In this document: positions 26,116 to 34,844 of the stretch, in pieces | Layout: each line of letters starts with the position of its first letter | Numbering within the stretch: position 1 is the stretch's first letter | From: Polaromonas sp. | GTDB taxonomy: Bacteria > Pseudomonadota > Gammaproteobacteria > Burkholderiales > Burkholderiaceae_C | NCBI RefSeq assembly: GCF_016185115.1 | Contig: NZ_JACPOF010000021.1 | Location: 124,001-188,000, forward strand | Length of the DNA: 64,000 nt | Reading direction: 5' to 3' | The notes under the pieces: generated by a model | Told to the model about the DNA's origin: nothing | Databases searched by the model: none | Seen by the model: only the letters and a program-made list of their open reading frames with translations | Position numbers and translations under genes: made by a program

Positions 26116-26787
26116 ATGTCCGTCAAGCCCAGTCTGTCAGCCAAATCCGCGATTTCCAGTTCCCCACGCAAGACAGAGCCTGCCCCGCCTGTAAAAGTTT
26201 CATTCAAGGCGCAAATGCTGCTGGCGCGCGAAGACGCCATCGTGCTGGCCGTGAACCGCCTGCTGGCTGAAAAGGGCTTTGACCTGATGACGGTGGACGA
26301 AGTGGCCACCGAAGTCGGCATTGCCAAGGCCAGCCTGTACAAACATTTCTCAAGCAAGGAAGACCTGGCCGCCGCCGCCATGGTGCGCATACTGCGTCTG
26401 GCGCAGGACTTTCTGGCGACCTTGCCGGCAAAAGCCAAACCGCTGGCACAGCTGGAGGCAGTGGCGCGCTGGATGCTGGAGGTGCATCTGGCGGGCGAGA
26501 TGCCCATCCTGCCGAGCCAGAACTCCAGCCTGCGTGCCAACCTGATGGGCAACAAGGATTACCTCAACCGGCTCATGGCAGTCAGTGACCACATCGGCAA
26601 CTGGATTGAGGCGGCGCAGAAAGACGGATCACTGAACCCGAAAATCCCCGCGCTGGTGGTGCTTTATACGCTGTATGCGAGGGCCTGCGACCCGGTGCCC
26701 GGGTTCCTGAAAGCCGGCGGCACGCACTCTGATGCAGAGATTGTTGATCTCGTCATGGCGACCTGTTTCAACGGGCTGAAAGCGTGA
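26116..26787 (+). CDS. TetR-family transcriptional regulator
   Basis: This 223-residue regulator has a TetR-type helix-turn-helix at about residues 45-80 (ILAVNRLLAEKGFDLMTVDEVATEVGIAKASLYKHFSSKEDL pattern) and an alpha-helical ligand-binding domain that is divergent, as is usual. An N-terminal 30-residue extension rich in Ser, Lys and Pro precedes the DNA-binding domain. It converges on the phosphoesterase gene. Its ligand and targets are unknown; likely self-regulated through the upstream gap. Confidence 0.92.
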   Translation: MSVKPSLSAKSAISSSPRKTEPAPPVKVSFKAQMLLAREDAIVLAVNRLLAEKGFDLMTVDEVATEVGIAKASLYKHFSSKEDLAAAAMVRILRLAQDFLATLPAKAKPLAQLEAVARWMLEVHLAGEMPILPSQNSSLRANLMGNKDYLNRLMAVSDHIGNWIEAAQKDGSLNPKIPALVVLYTLYARACDPVPGFLKAGGTHSDAEIVDLVMATCFNGLKA

Positions 26788-26821
26788 ACGCGCCCAGGGC
26801 CTGGTAACGGGTCAGGAGGCC

Positions 26822-27667
26822 CTAAATCGTCACACAGAAGTCCGGCCTGAAGGCCTCCTGCTCGCCCTTGCCGGCATAACCCAGCGGGTTCGCGACCACG
26901 CGGCAACCCTGAGAGACATAGTCAATGGCACAGTGCAGGTGGCCGTGCATCCAGACATCGGCCATTGGCAGCAGGTCGTCCAGTGAATTGCAGAAACCAG
27001 CCGTACCGGGCACCAGGCCATAGCGCGGATCAGCGCTCAGCAGGCTGGGCGCAAAGTGGGTGATGACCACCGTCTTGCCATCAAACGGAAGCGCCAGCGC
27101 CGCCCTGAGCCAGGCCTGGCTCTTCAGGCTTTCTTCACGCATGGCCTCGGCCAGCATGGGCTCGCCCCCGCGCAGCGTGTGGTAGCTCTTCAGATAGAAG
27201 TTGGCCGCGCGGAAGGCTTTCTGGCGCTCCTTGAGTTGCGCACCCAGTGTCACCTCGCCGCCTGCGGCCTGCAGTGTGGTGAGGGCGTCAAAGTCCGTCC
27301 AGAGCACACAGGCGATAAAACGCACACCGCTCCAGATCAGGCTCTCACGCTCCATCCAGGTGATGCCCAGGCATTCGCAGGTCTCGCGCAGGCGCTCATG
27401 TGTGGCATCGAAATCGAGCCCGTCGTATTCATGGTTGCCGGGGATATAAAACACAGGCACCGGCCAGTCTGCACCGCCCTGCGCGACGGGCAGCGGCGAA
27501 AAACGCGCCAGGCCAAAGTCGGCAATGCCGCGTTCGGCCAGCAGCGAGCCTTCCTGGTAGGAGCCGATATCGCCGGCGAGGACCAGCAAATCGGCGCCTG
27601 GCGCAGGGGCAACAGTGAAATGCGGGTGGGATTCGAGGTGCAGGTCGGAGATAAGCTGGATATTCAC
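26822..27667 (-). CDS. Calcineurin-like metallophosphoesterase
   Basis: This 281-residue protein has every motif of the dinuclear metallophosphoesterase fold in order: [32 protein letters not shown] and [10 protein letters not shown]. No signal peptide is seen, so it probably acts in the cytoplasm on a phosphodiester or phosphomonoester. The substrate cannot be determined. It converges with TetR. Confidence 0.93.
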   Translation of the reverse strand: MNIQLISDLHLESHPHFTVAPAPGADLLVLAGDIGSYQEGSLLAERGIADFGLARFSPLPVAQGGADWPVPVFYIPGNHEYDGLDFDATHERLRETCECLGITWMERESLIWSGVRFIACVLWTDFDALTTLQAAGGEVTLGAQLKERQKAFRAANFYLKSYHTLRGGEPMLAEAMREESLKSQAWLRAALALPFDGKTVVITHFAPSLLSADPRYGLVPGTAGFCNSLDDLLPMADVWMHGHLHCAIDYVSQGCRVVANPLGYAGKGEQEAFRPDFCVTI

Positions 27668-27720
27668 CCTGCAATTGTCCAGTAAAGAAGCCGGTGAACC
27701 GCAGAGTGTGCGAATGTCAG

Positions 27721-27739
27721 GCGAGCGAACGTGGGGGCC
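27721..27739 (-). repeat. Fragment of dispersed post-stop repeat
   Basis: A 19-base match to the outer end of the elements at 38710-38812 and 51381-51479 (cgctcg or ttcgtt beside cccccacg). As in those copies it begins immediately after a stop codon, here that of the histidine kinase on the reverse strand. Confidence 0.6.
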
Positions 27740-27742
27740 ATC

Positions 27743-29272
27743 TCACACAAGCGGGGCGAGTAGCTGGACCGTGAAGGTTGAGCCCTTGCCCGGCTGGCTG
27801 CTGACCTCAATCGTTCCCTGGTGCAGGTCCACGCACTCCTTGACGATGTGCAGCCCTATGCCTGTGCCGGCGATGTTGCCGACATTGGTGCCGCGGTGAA
27901 AGCTGCCGAACAGGTGCGGCAGGTCGGCCTCGGGTATGCCTATGCCCTGGTCGCTGATGCGCAGGTGCAGGTAGTCGCCTACACCCGAGACTTCAAAGGT
28001 TACGGGCGTGTCGGGGTCTGAATATTTGAGGGCATTGCCCAGCAGGTTGACCACCACATGCCGCAGCAGTTGCTGGTCGGCAGCGCGCGGCGCATCAAGG
28101 CCGTTGCAGGTGAGGGACACCCGTTCGCCCTGGCGATTGCCCAGCTCGAACTCGGCCATCATCCTCACCAGCCATTCGGGCACTGCCAGCGGCTTTGCCT
28201 CGAACTTGAAGGTGCCCAGCTCAAGCCTGCTGGTCAGCAGCACCTGCTCGACCATGCCGGTCATGCGGGCCACTGCGGTCTTGATCTGGCCCAGCAGCTC
28301 GCGGCGCTCTTCGGCCGGGAAGCTGGCGCCGTAGGCATCCAGCAGCTCGACTGACGACAGGATGGCGGCAAGCGGCGTGCGGAATTCATGCGAGGCCACC
28401 GCCACAAAACGCGACTTGAGTTCGGACAGTTCACGCTCATGCGCCAGTGCCTTGCGCATGTCCTGCTCGGTCTGGCGCTTGGCGGTGACATCCGTTAAAA
28501 AGTTGAGCGTGGCCGGCTGGCCTTCCCATTCAAACGCAACGGCGCTGATCTCCAGCCAGCGCAGCGGGCTGTCCGCATGCTGGACGCGGAACTGGTAGTG
28601 GTTGTCGACCACTTCGCCGCGCGAACGCCGCATATGCCTGTCAAGCACCATGGCCCTGTCGTCGGGGTATATGAACTCGATGAAGGGCCTGGATTTAGCG
28701 GTTTCTTCATCCAGCGCGGTGAACTCCAGCGCCTTGGGGTTGGCATACAGAATGCGCCCTGCTGCGGTGACCAGGATGCCTTCACTGACGTTTTCCACAA
28801 CAGCGCGGTACTTGGCCTCGGAGTCCTGGCGCTTGTCGATTTCGACACGCAGCTGTTTGGAGGTGTCTACCTGCCAGGTGATGTTGGTGGCCAGGTGGAT
28901 GATGCGCAGCAGCTCGCCTGACGGGCCGCACATGGGCAGTGCGCGCTGGCTCAGGCGTGCGACTTCGCCGCTGGGGCGCCTGACCCGGTAGTCTTCCGTT
29001 CTTGGGCTGGAACTGGTTTGCAGCTTGAGCACGCGTTCACGCTCGCCCATGTCTACATATTCCAGCCACATCCAGGGCGTGTCTGCCAATGCTTCGGCGG
29101 ACAGGCCCCAGAACTTTTCAAAGGCGGGGTTGGTGTATGTGATGCGTCCGGCCCTGGGATCCCATGACCACAACATCACGTCGATGTTGGCGGCAATCTG
29201 CCGAAGCAGCGCCTCGCCGGGCAAGGCGCTGGTGGCAGGTTTGGCCTGGGTGTGTGAAGAAGGCGTCGGCAT
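27743..29272 (-). CDS. PAS-domain sensor histidine kinase, orphan
   Basis: This 509-residue cytoplasmic kinase has two PAS domains (about residues 20-130, with [30 protein letters not shown], and about 150-265, with [18 protein letters not shown]). A HisKA domain follows, with the phospho-acceptor histidine near residue 293 in SHEFRTPL, and then a HATPase domain ([34 protein letters not shown]) that is complete. No transmembrane segment is visible and no response regulator lies within 3 kb, so it is an orphan whose output is unknown. Confidence 0.95.
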   Translation of the reverse strand: MPTPSSHTQAKPATSALPGEALLRQIAANIDVMLWSWDPRAGRITYTNPAFEKFWGLSAEALADTPWMWLEYVDMGERERVLKLQTSSSPRTEDYRVRRPSGEVARLSQRALPMCGPSGELLRIIHLATNITWQVDTSKQLRVEIDKRQDSEAKYRAVVENVSEGILVTAAGRILYANPKALEFTALDEETAKSRPFIEFIYPDDRAMVLDRHMRRSRGEVVDNHYQFRVQHADSPLRWLEISAVAFEWEGQPATLNFLTDVTAKRQTEQDMRKALAHERELSELKSRFVAVASHEFRTPLAAILSSVELLDAYGASFPAEERRELLGQIKTAVARMTGMVEQVLLTSRLELGTFKFEAKPLAVPEWLVRMMAEFELGNRQGERVSLTCNGLDAPRAADQQLLRHVVVNLLGNALKYSDPDTPVTFEVSGVGDYLHLRISDQGIGIPEADLPHLFGSFHRGTNVGNIAGTGIGLHIVKECVDLHQGTIEVSSQPGKGSTFTVQLLAPLV

Positions 29273-29465
29273 GTCAGGAGCATAGCGGCTTGGTCAGGCG
29301 CGCCGCTGGCGGGTTCATTGCCCCGAAGAGGCGTTTATGCCCTGTCATGGCGGCGTTCATGCGGGTTTGGCATGGATCTGGGCCGGATGGGGGCTTGCAA
29401 CCCTAGGGAAAACCCTTATTCTTGGTTTATCGCAACTTTGCACCGCCAGCCTGGTGCCTTTTGAT

Positions 29466-29648
29466 ATGAACAGCCTTCTTGCCCAAATCGTTCGTTTGAT
29501 GCCTTTTGCCCCTGTGGCGGGCACAGGCGATGCTGACGGCGTCGCCCAAAACCTGCTGGAACGCGCAGAAGCGCGTGCCGGCCGCAACCCGCAGCAGGCG
29601 CGTGAGCTGCGCCGTGCGGCTTTTGCCTACCTCAGCGTCGTACGCTGA
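29466..29648 (+). CDS. Small hypothetical protein (60 aa)
   Basis: A 60-residue open frame starts at ATG 29466 (MNSLLAQIVRLMPFAPVAGT). A predicted amphipathic tail LERAEARAGRNPQQARELRRAAFAYLSVVR is helix-forming. The frame extends upstream to 29337 but the shorter start is more likely. Its final codons and stop form half of the palindrome at 29631-29649. I do not know the family; the stable helix and the context make coding probable but not certain. Confidence 0.5.
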   Translation: MNSLLAQIVRLMPFAPVAGTGDADGVAQNLLERAEARAGRNPQQARELRRAAFAYLSVVR

Positions 29649-29680
29649 GGTTCCCAGGCTTTTCAGCGTCGTACGCTGAG
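29631..29680. repeat. Duplicated palindrome at the end of a small gene
   Basis: A 19-base palindrome with 8-base arms (CTCAGCGT/ACGCTGAG) covers the last codons and stop of the small protein and is repeated at 29663-29680. No T run follows. The hairpins lie between the small gene and the convergent Bug gene. Confidence 0.65.
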
Positions 29681-29690
29681 GCCCCGATCC

Positions 29691-30689
29691 TCACATCCTG
29701 ACGCCCGCACCCTTTACCGTAGGTGCCAGGGCAGCGACCTGCTCCTTCACAAAGCCGGTAAAAGCCGCCGGGCTCATGGGGCTGGTGGTGATGCCCAGAT
29801 CCAGCATCTTCTTTTTGATTTCCGGCGATGCCAGGATCTCGTTGCAGGCTGAATTGAGCCTTGCCACCACGTCGGCAGGCATTTTGGCCGGGCCGCTCAG
29901 GCCGAAAAAATTGTCCAGCACAAGTTTGCGGTAACCGAATTCGACCACGCTAGGCACATCCGGTACCAGCGGTGACCGTGTGGCCGATGTCACCGCCAGC
30001 GGCACCAGCTGGCCGCTCTTGAAATACGGCACATAGGCCGTCAGCACGTCCATGCCTATGGGAATGACGCCTGCAATCAGGTCCGTGGTCATGGGTGCGC
30101 CGCCGCGATACGGAATGTGCTGCAGGTTGACGCCCATGTTCTTTTTCATCAGCTCGCCGTAAATGTGGCCAATTGATGCCGGGCCCCCCGAACCGAAGTC
30201 CAGCCTGCCCGCCTTGCGTGCCTGGGCTTCCACGTCGGTGATGGTCTTGATGGGCACGCCGGGGTTGGCCATCACCACGCAGGGGGCGTTGCCGATCAGG
30301 GCGATATGGGTAAAGCCTTCAACCGGGTCATAGGGCTGCTTTTCAAGCGCAAAGGGTCCAATGGAAATGGGCGTGGAATTGCTCAGCATGAGGGTGTAGC
30401 CGTCAGCAGGCGCCTGCGTGACGACCAGCCCGCCGACACTGCCGCCCGCGCCGGGCCGGTTGTCGACCACCACGGCCTGGCCGAGTTTTTTGCCGAGCTG
30501 TTCCGCCATCACACGCGCCACGATGTCGCTGGCACCGCCGGCCGGAAAGGTCACGACCAGCTTGATGGGCTTGTCCGGCCAGTTTGCGAAAGCAGGCAAG
30601 GCCATGCTGGCCGCGCCCGCTGCGAATGTCTTGAGCGCGGTGCGGCGTGAAAAGTGGCTGGAAACGACAGGTTTGACGAGGTGTGGCAT
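29691..30689 (-). CDS. Bug-family (TTT) solute-binding protein, Tat-exported
   Basis: This 332-residue periplasmic receptor has an N-terminal twin-arginine signal (HFSRRTALKTFAAGAASM) and the motifs WPDKPIKLVVTFPAGGASDIVAR, VDNRPGAGGSVGG, HIPYRGGAPMTTDLIAG and RSPLVPDVPSVVEFGY. GAAGG precedes its start. It lies 85 bases downstream of a LysR gene on the same strand, a typical regulator and receptor pair. No TctA or TctB membrane genes are near. Confidence 0.94.
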   Translation of the reverse strand: MPHLVKPVVSSHFSRRTALKTFAAGAASMALPAFANWPDKPIKLVVTFPAGGASDIVARVMAEQLGKKLGQAVVVDNRPGAGGSVGGLVVTQAPADGYTLMLSNSTPISIGPFALEKQPYDPVEGFTHIALIGNAPCVVMANPGVPIKTITDVEAQARKAGRLDFGSGGPASIGHIYGELMKKNMGVNLQHIPYRGGAPMTTDLIAGVIPIGMDVLTAYVPYFKSGQLVPLAVTSATRSPLVPDVPSVVEFGYRKLVLDNFFGLSGPAKMPADVVARLNSACNEILASPEIKKKMLDLGITTSPMSPAAFTGFVKEQVAALAPTVKGAGVRM

Positions 30690-30774
30690 GGCGTGGCCTT
30701 CAGTGGATTGTGTGCAAAACTGTATGCAATATCCGTGCCCTCCCGCTGAATTTAATGACCCGGCCTGCCAGCTT

Positions 30775-31731
30775 TCAGACGGCGAAAGCCTTCTCTGCAG
30801 CCCGGCTGACGGCCTGCCTGAGCCACATGTGCGCGCTCAGTTGTTCAGAACGCCTGTGCCAGACGGCATCCACGTGCACGGGCGCCACATCAAAAGGCAG
30901 GGGCCGCAGCACCAGCTGTTCCGCAATGCCGGTCACCCGCACAAAGTGCCTTGGCAGCACAGTCAGCAGGTTGGAATTGGCCACTACCCGGCCGGCCGTG
31001 AAAAACTGGTTCACGGTCAGCACCACCTGCCGCTTGCGGCCCAGCGAGGCCAGTGACTCATCGATGAACCCGAACGGACGACCCGAGAAGCTGACCAGCA
31101 TGTGGCGCGCCGCACAAAAACGGTTCAGCGTGAGGGGTCCGCTCGCCATCGGGTGGCCGGTGCGCATGACGCACACGTACTCGCCGTCATACAGGCGCAA
31201 ATGTGAAAAAGCCACCGGCTCACCTGCCTGGGCACGGGCTGTCAGGTCGGCCAGGACCGGGGGGAAGTAACCCACGGCAAGGTCGGCCGATTCTTCGTCC
31301 AGCAAGCGGCGCGGGTCACGCGTGGTGAGGGGCACCACGCGTATGGAGACGCCCGGCGCTTCGTTCTCAAGAATGTCGACAAGTCCGGGAATCAGCTCTG
31401 CGGCAGTTGCATCGGCCATGGCCAGAACGAAGGTGGAGGTCGCATCGCCAGGTACGAATTCGTTGGGCACCAGTGATTCCTGCAGGCGTTGCAGGGCTTC
31501 GCGTACCGCCGGCCAGATGGCCACCGCACGCGGTGTGGGCGCCACGCCCTGGCCGCTGCGCTGCACGAGTTCGTCACCCAGCGTCTCGCGCAGGCGGCGC
31601 AGGGCATTGCTGACGGCAGGCTGGGTCAGGGACAGGTTGCGGGCGGCACGTGTGAGGCTGCGCTCGGCCATGACTTCGTCAAATACCCGAAGCAGGTTGA
31701 GGTCCAGGGTGCGGAAGTTCGGTGGATTCAT
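30775..31731 (-). CDS. LysR-family transcriptional regulator, NodD/SyrM-like
   Basis: This regulator of 318 residues starts MNPPNFRTLDLNLLRVFDEVMAERSLTRAARNLSLTQPAVSNALRRLRETLGD, with the NodD/SyrM-type winged helix, and continues with a long effector domain. The ATG at 31731 is used; a TTG 36 bases upstream only adds unconserved residues. The Bug gene follows on the same strand. Ligand and targets are unknown, but a role in controlling the receptor is likely. Confidence 0.93.
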   Translation of the reverse strand: MNPPNFRTLDLNLLRVFDEVMAERSLTRAARNLSLTQPAVSNALRRLRETLGDELVQRSGQGVAPTPRAVAIWPAVREALQRLQESLVPNEFVPGDATSTFVLAMADATAAELIPGLVDILENEAPGVSIRVVPLTTRDPRRLLDEESADLAVGYFPPVLADLTARAQAGEPVAFSHLRLYDGEYVCVMRTGHPMASGPLTLNRFCAARHMLVSFSGRPFGFIDESLASLGRKRQVVLTVNQFFTAGRVVANSNLLTVLPRHFVRVTGIAEQLVLRPLPFDVAPVHVDAVWHRRSEQLSAHMWLRQAVSRAAEKAFAV

Positions 31732-31929
31732 GCGTATAGGCGCTTCTCTGATGGGAAACGAAGGCAAACGGAGGTTAAGGCCGCTTTTTCTGGCCGATTA
31801 TGCCAATTCATCACCGATGTGAATGAAATACATCATAAATATAAAGTTGAACAGCATTAGTGATAACCCTAAGATACATGCACCAGAAGATATTGTCTCA
31901 ACTGGTAAAGCTAACAAAGGGGAACCATC

Positions 31930-32436
31930 ATGACCAGCTTCGTCCATCTCGAGTATTCAAACCAGCACCCAGGCGTTGCGCGTGTTGAATCGGCTGTGGA
32001 AGCCGTACAACAGCTGAGTCATGGGTTTTCCAGCACGCGTGGCCTCGCCACACTGCTGCTGTCCGCCGTTGCCGCCGCCGTCATGGTCGTGGCTTACCAG
32101 GTGATGGACAGCGTTGCCGAAGGGCATCTCATGGTGATGTGGATCGGCATGTGGGCCGTCGCTTTCGCCGTGCTGGCATCCTTCGCAGGCGCGGCACGCA
32201 ATGTGGCTGTCCGTATCAAGGCTGGCCTGGACGCCTGGTCGCGCAGCATGGCTGCGTCGCGTGCCGACGAGCGCATGTGGTCTGTCGCCCAGTCCGACCC
32301 ACGCGTCATGGCTGACCTGCGTATTGCAGTTACTCGCGAGGAAGGCGAAGCCTCTCCAGCACCGGTCGCCAAGGCGGCTCGCACTTTCAAGGCCGGCAGT
32401 GCAGTACTTCGTGCCTACCAGCGCAACTACATCTGA
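31930..32436 (+). CDS. Two-helix membrane protein of unknown function
   Basis: A 168-residue protein with two membrane helices, about residues 40-58 (LATLLLSAVAAAVMVVAY) and 68-92 (MVMWIGMWAVAFAVLASFAG), and a C-terminal charged region. GGGGAACC precedes the start at 31930. A strong perfect terminator follows, so it is a single-gene unit. The N-terminus is cytosolic by charge. I recognise no family. Confidence 0.8.
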   Translation: MTSFVHLEYSNQHPGVARVESAVEAVQQLSHGFSSTRGLATLLLSAVAAAVMVVAYQVMDSVAEGHLMVMWIGMWAVAFAVLASFAGAARNVAVRIKAGLDAWSRSMAASRADERMWSVAQSDPRVMADLRIAVTREEGEASPAPVAKAARTFKAGSAVLRAYQRNYI

Positions 32437-32470
32437 TGCGCCTTCTGCCGTGATTTAAATATTGCGGCAT

Positions 32471-32500
32471 AAAAAAGCCACCTCGCGAGGTGGCTTTTTT
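32471..32500. terminator. Perfect 30-base bidirectional terminator
   Basis: A perfect 30-base palindrome with 15-base arms, aaaaaagcc at one end and ggctttttt at the other, with a CG-rich centre. It has a T run on both strands and sits between the convergent membrane protein and PEP carboxykinase genes, so it would stop both. Confidence 0.92.
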
Positions 32501-32542
32501 GCGTCCTGGATACACGCGAAACCGGCAGTCGCCGGTGCTTCT

Positions 32543-34402
32543 TCAGGCTGCCAGGCGCTGTTCGATGGCTGCCTTGGTGTCGGTCAACTCTTTAGGCAGG
32601 TGGTGCGCCAGTTGCTGGAACAACTCGGTATGCAGTTCCAGTTCCTTGACCCAGGCGGCCTTGTCGATGCTGGTGACGGTCTTGAACTGTTCGGCGCTGA
32701 AGTCCAGGCCGGTCCAGTTGAGTTCTTCGTACGACGGGCTGACGCCGAATACATTTTCTGAACCCTTGGCGCTGCCTTCGAGGCGATCGATCATCCACTT
32801 CAGGACGCGCATGTTCTCGCCATAACCGGGCCAGACAAACTTGCCATCCTCGCCCTTGCGGAACCAGTTGGTGGTGTAAATCTTGGGCAGTCTTGCGCCG
32901 GAGGCGGCGAGCTTTTCGCCCATGGTCAGCCAGTGCTGGAAGTAGTCGCTCATGTTGTAGCCGGTGAAAGGCAGCATGGCGAACGGGTCGCGGCGAACAA
33001 CACCGGCCTGGCCGGTGGCTGCCGCAGTGGTTTCGCTGCCCATGGTCGCGGCCATGTAAACGCCTTCAACCCAGTTGCGCGCTTCAGTGACAAGTGGCAC
33101 GGTGGTCGAGCGGCGGCCGCCGAAAATGAAGGCGTCAATCACCACGCCCTTTGGATCATCCCAGGCGTCATCAAGTGCCGGGTTGTTGACGGCCGCAACG
33201 GTGAAACGTGCATTCGGGTGCGCAGCCTTGGCGCCGGTTTCTTTCGCGATCTGAGGTGTCCAGTCCTTGCCCTGCCAGTCGATCAGGTGCGATGGCACAG
33301 GGCCGTCTTTTTCCATGCCTTCCCACCAGACATCGCCGTCATCGGTCAGGCCGACATTCGTGAAGATCACGTTCTTGTCGAGGCTGGCCATGCAGTTCGG
33401 GTTGGTGTGGAAGTTGGTGCCAGGTGCCACGCCAAAATAACCGGCTTCGGGGTTGATCGCGCGCAGCGAGCCGTCAGCTTGGGGCTTGATCCAGGCGATG
33501 TCGTCGCCGATGGTGGTGACCTTCCAGCCGTCAAACCCGGCTGGCGGCACCAGCATCGAGAAGTTGGTCTTGCCGCAGGCGCTCGGGAAGGCCGCTGCCA
33601 CGTGGTACTTCTGGCCCTTGGGATTGGTCACGCCCAGGATCAGCATGTGTTCTGCCAGCCAGCCTTCATCGCGGCCCATGTTGGATGCGATGCGCAGCGC
33701 GAAACATTTTTTGCCCAGCAGCGCATTGCCGCCGTAGCCGGAGCCGAAAGACCAGATCTCGCGGGTCTCAGGGTAGTGCACGATGTATTTGGTCTTGTTG
33801 CAAGGCCATTTCACATCCTTTTCGCCGGCAGCCAGCGGGGCGCCAACGGTGTGCACACAAGGCACAAACTCGCCTTCCACACCCAGCACCTCAAACACGG
33901 CCTTGCCCATGCGGGTCATGATCTTCATGTTGACGGCCACATAAGGGCTGTCTGAAAGCTCGATACCTATGTGTGCAATCGGAGAACCCAGCGGGCCCAT
34001 GCTGAAGGGCACCACATACATGGTGCGGCCCTGCATGCAGCCGTCAAACAGCGGTGCAAGGGTGGCGCGCATCTCGGCGGGGGCCATCCAGTTGTTGGTC
34101 GGGCCGGCGTCTTCCTTTTTGGCCGAGCAGATATAGGTGCGGTCTTCAACGCGCGCCACGTCGGTCGGGTCGCTGCAGGCCAGGAAGCTGTTGGGGCGTT
34201 TGGTTTCGTTGAGCTTTTTGAAGGTTCCGGCGTCCACCAGTTGCTGGCACAGGCGCTGGTACTCGGCGTCGCTGCCGTCGCACCAGTACACGCTGTCCGG
34301 TTTGCACAGGGCGACCATGTCGGCAACCCAGGCAACCAGCTTCGCATTCCTGACATAGGCCGGTGTGTTGAGGTTCAGGCCTTGCATCGCGGGGTGGTTC
34401 AT
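32543..34402 (-). CDS. pckG: Phosphoenolpyruvate carboxykinase (GTP)
   Basis: This 619-residue enzyme converts oxaloacetate and GTP to PEP and CO2, the first step of gluconeogenesis. Clear motifs are the P-loop and active cysteine [46 protein letters not shown] and [17 protein letters not shown], typical of the GTP-dependent class. The start at 34402 follows TTGGAGATTTCG; the frame extends upstream to 34459 without conservation. An inverted repeat lies 36 bases upstream and may be a control site. With the catabolic genes here this suits growth on organic acids. Confidence 0.97.
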   Translation of the reverse strand: MNHPAMQGLNLNTPAYVRNAKLVAWVADMVALCKPDSVYWCDGSDAEYQRLCQQLVDAGTFKKLNETKRPNSFLACSDPTDVARVEDRTYICSAKKEDAGPTNNWMAPAEMRATLAPLFDGCMQGRTMYVVPFSMGPLGSPIAHIGIELSDSPYVAVNMKIMTRMGKAVFEVLGVEGEFVPCVHTVGAPLAAGEKDVKWPCNKTKYIVHYPETREIWSFGSGYGGNALLGKKCFALRIASNMGRDEGWLAEHMLILGVTNPKGQKYHVAAAFPSACGKTNFSMLVPPAGFDGWKVTTIGDDIAWIKPQADGSLRAINPEAGYFGVAPGTNFHTNPNCMASLDKNVIFTNVGLTDDGDVWWEGMEKDGPVPSHLIDWQGKDWTPQIAKETGAKAAHPNARFTVAAVNNPALDDAWDDPKGVVIDAFIFGGRRSTTVPLVTEARNWVEGVYMAATMGSETTAAATGQAGVVRRDPFAMLPFTGYNMSDYFQHWLTMGEKLAASGARLPKIYTTNWFRKGEDGKFVWPGYGENMRVLKWMIDRLEGSAKGSENVFGVSPSYEELNWTGLDFSAEQFKTVTSIDKAAWVKELELHTELFQQLAHHLPKELTDTKAAIEQRLAA

Positions 34403-34437
34403 CGAAATCTCCAAAGTTATAAAAGGCGCAATTTCGG

Positions 34438-34490
34438 CTAACGTCGCGGCAGGGTCCACAGGCTTCAGGTGAGCTGTGCTGCGACGTTAG
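34438..34490. promoter_or_regulatory. Inverted repeat in pckG leader
   Basis: Arms ctaacgtcgc (34438-34447) and gcgacgttag (34481-34490) pair perfectly over 10 bases and enclose 33 bases. They lie 36-88 bases before the pckG start, so the repeat could be an operator or a leader hairpin. The 442-base gap from 34403 to 34844 otherwise shows no gene, only a second G+C-rich stem at 34764-34799 beyond the FecR-protein stop. Confidence 0.4.
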
Positions 34491-34763
34491 TCGAAAGGGC
34501 GCATTGTTCAGGGCGGGCCAACGTCGGCAGGCCTCAGGGATCACACCATCTGAAAATCGCTGAAGGGTGCAAATCGGGGCGCAAAAGTCGGCCTTCGCTG
34601 GCTTTTTTTGGGTATCCGGACACCCGCCATGAAGGTCATTTTAAGAACTTCGCGACCTCACGCATGACGATTTGGGGTAAAAGTTATGCAAAACATGCAT
34701 GACTTTATGCGTCAATTTTCGAGCCGCTGGGCGCGCTCCTGGTCCGCGGGAAAAGGGTGATTT

Positions 34764-34799
34764 GCCCCGCTGGGGTGAGCGCATTCGCCGCTGCGGGGC
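34764..34799. terminator. G+C-rich hairpin after FecR-domain gene
   Basis: A seven-base stem (GCCCCGC/GCGGGGC) around a 22-base loop lies 45 bases beyond the stop of the reverse-strand FecR gene. No T run follows, so it is only a weak terminator candidate. Confidence 0.3.
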
Positions 34800-34844
34800 G
34801 GTTATTCCTGCGGGATGCAGGCTTTATGGGCGTTGCGTGGCGGG

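Noticed and set aside
29631..29680. CRISPR-like repeat
   Set aside because: Only two copies, palindromic and too close together, with no array or cas genes.
32933..33955. Forward open frame opposite pckG
   Set aside because: Antisense mirror of PEP carboxykinase, low-information translation.
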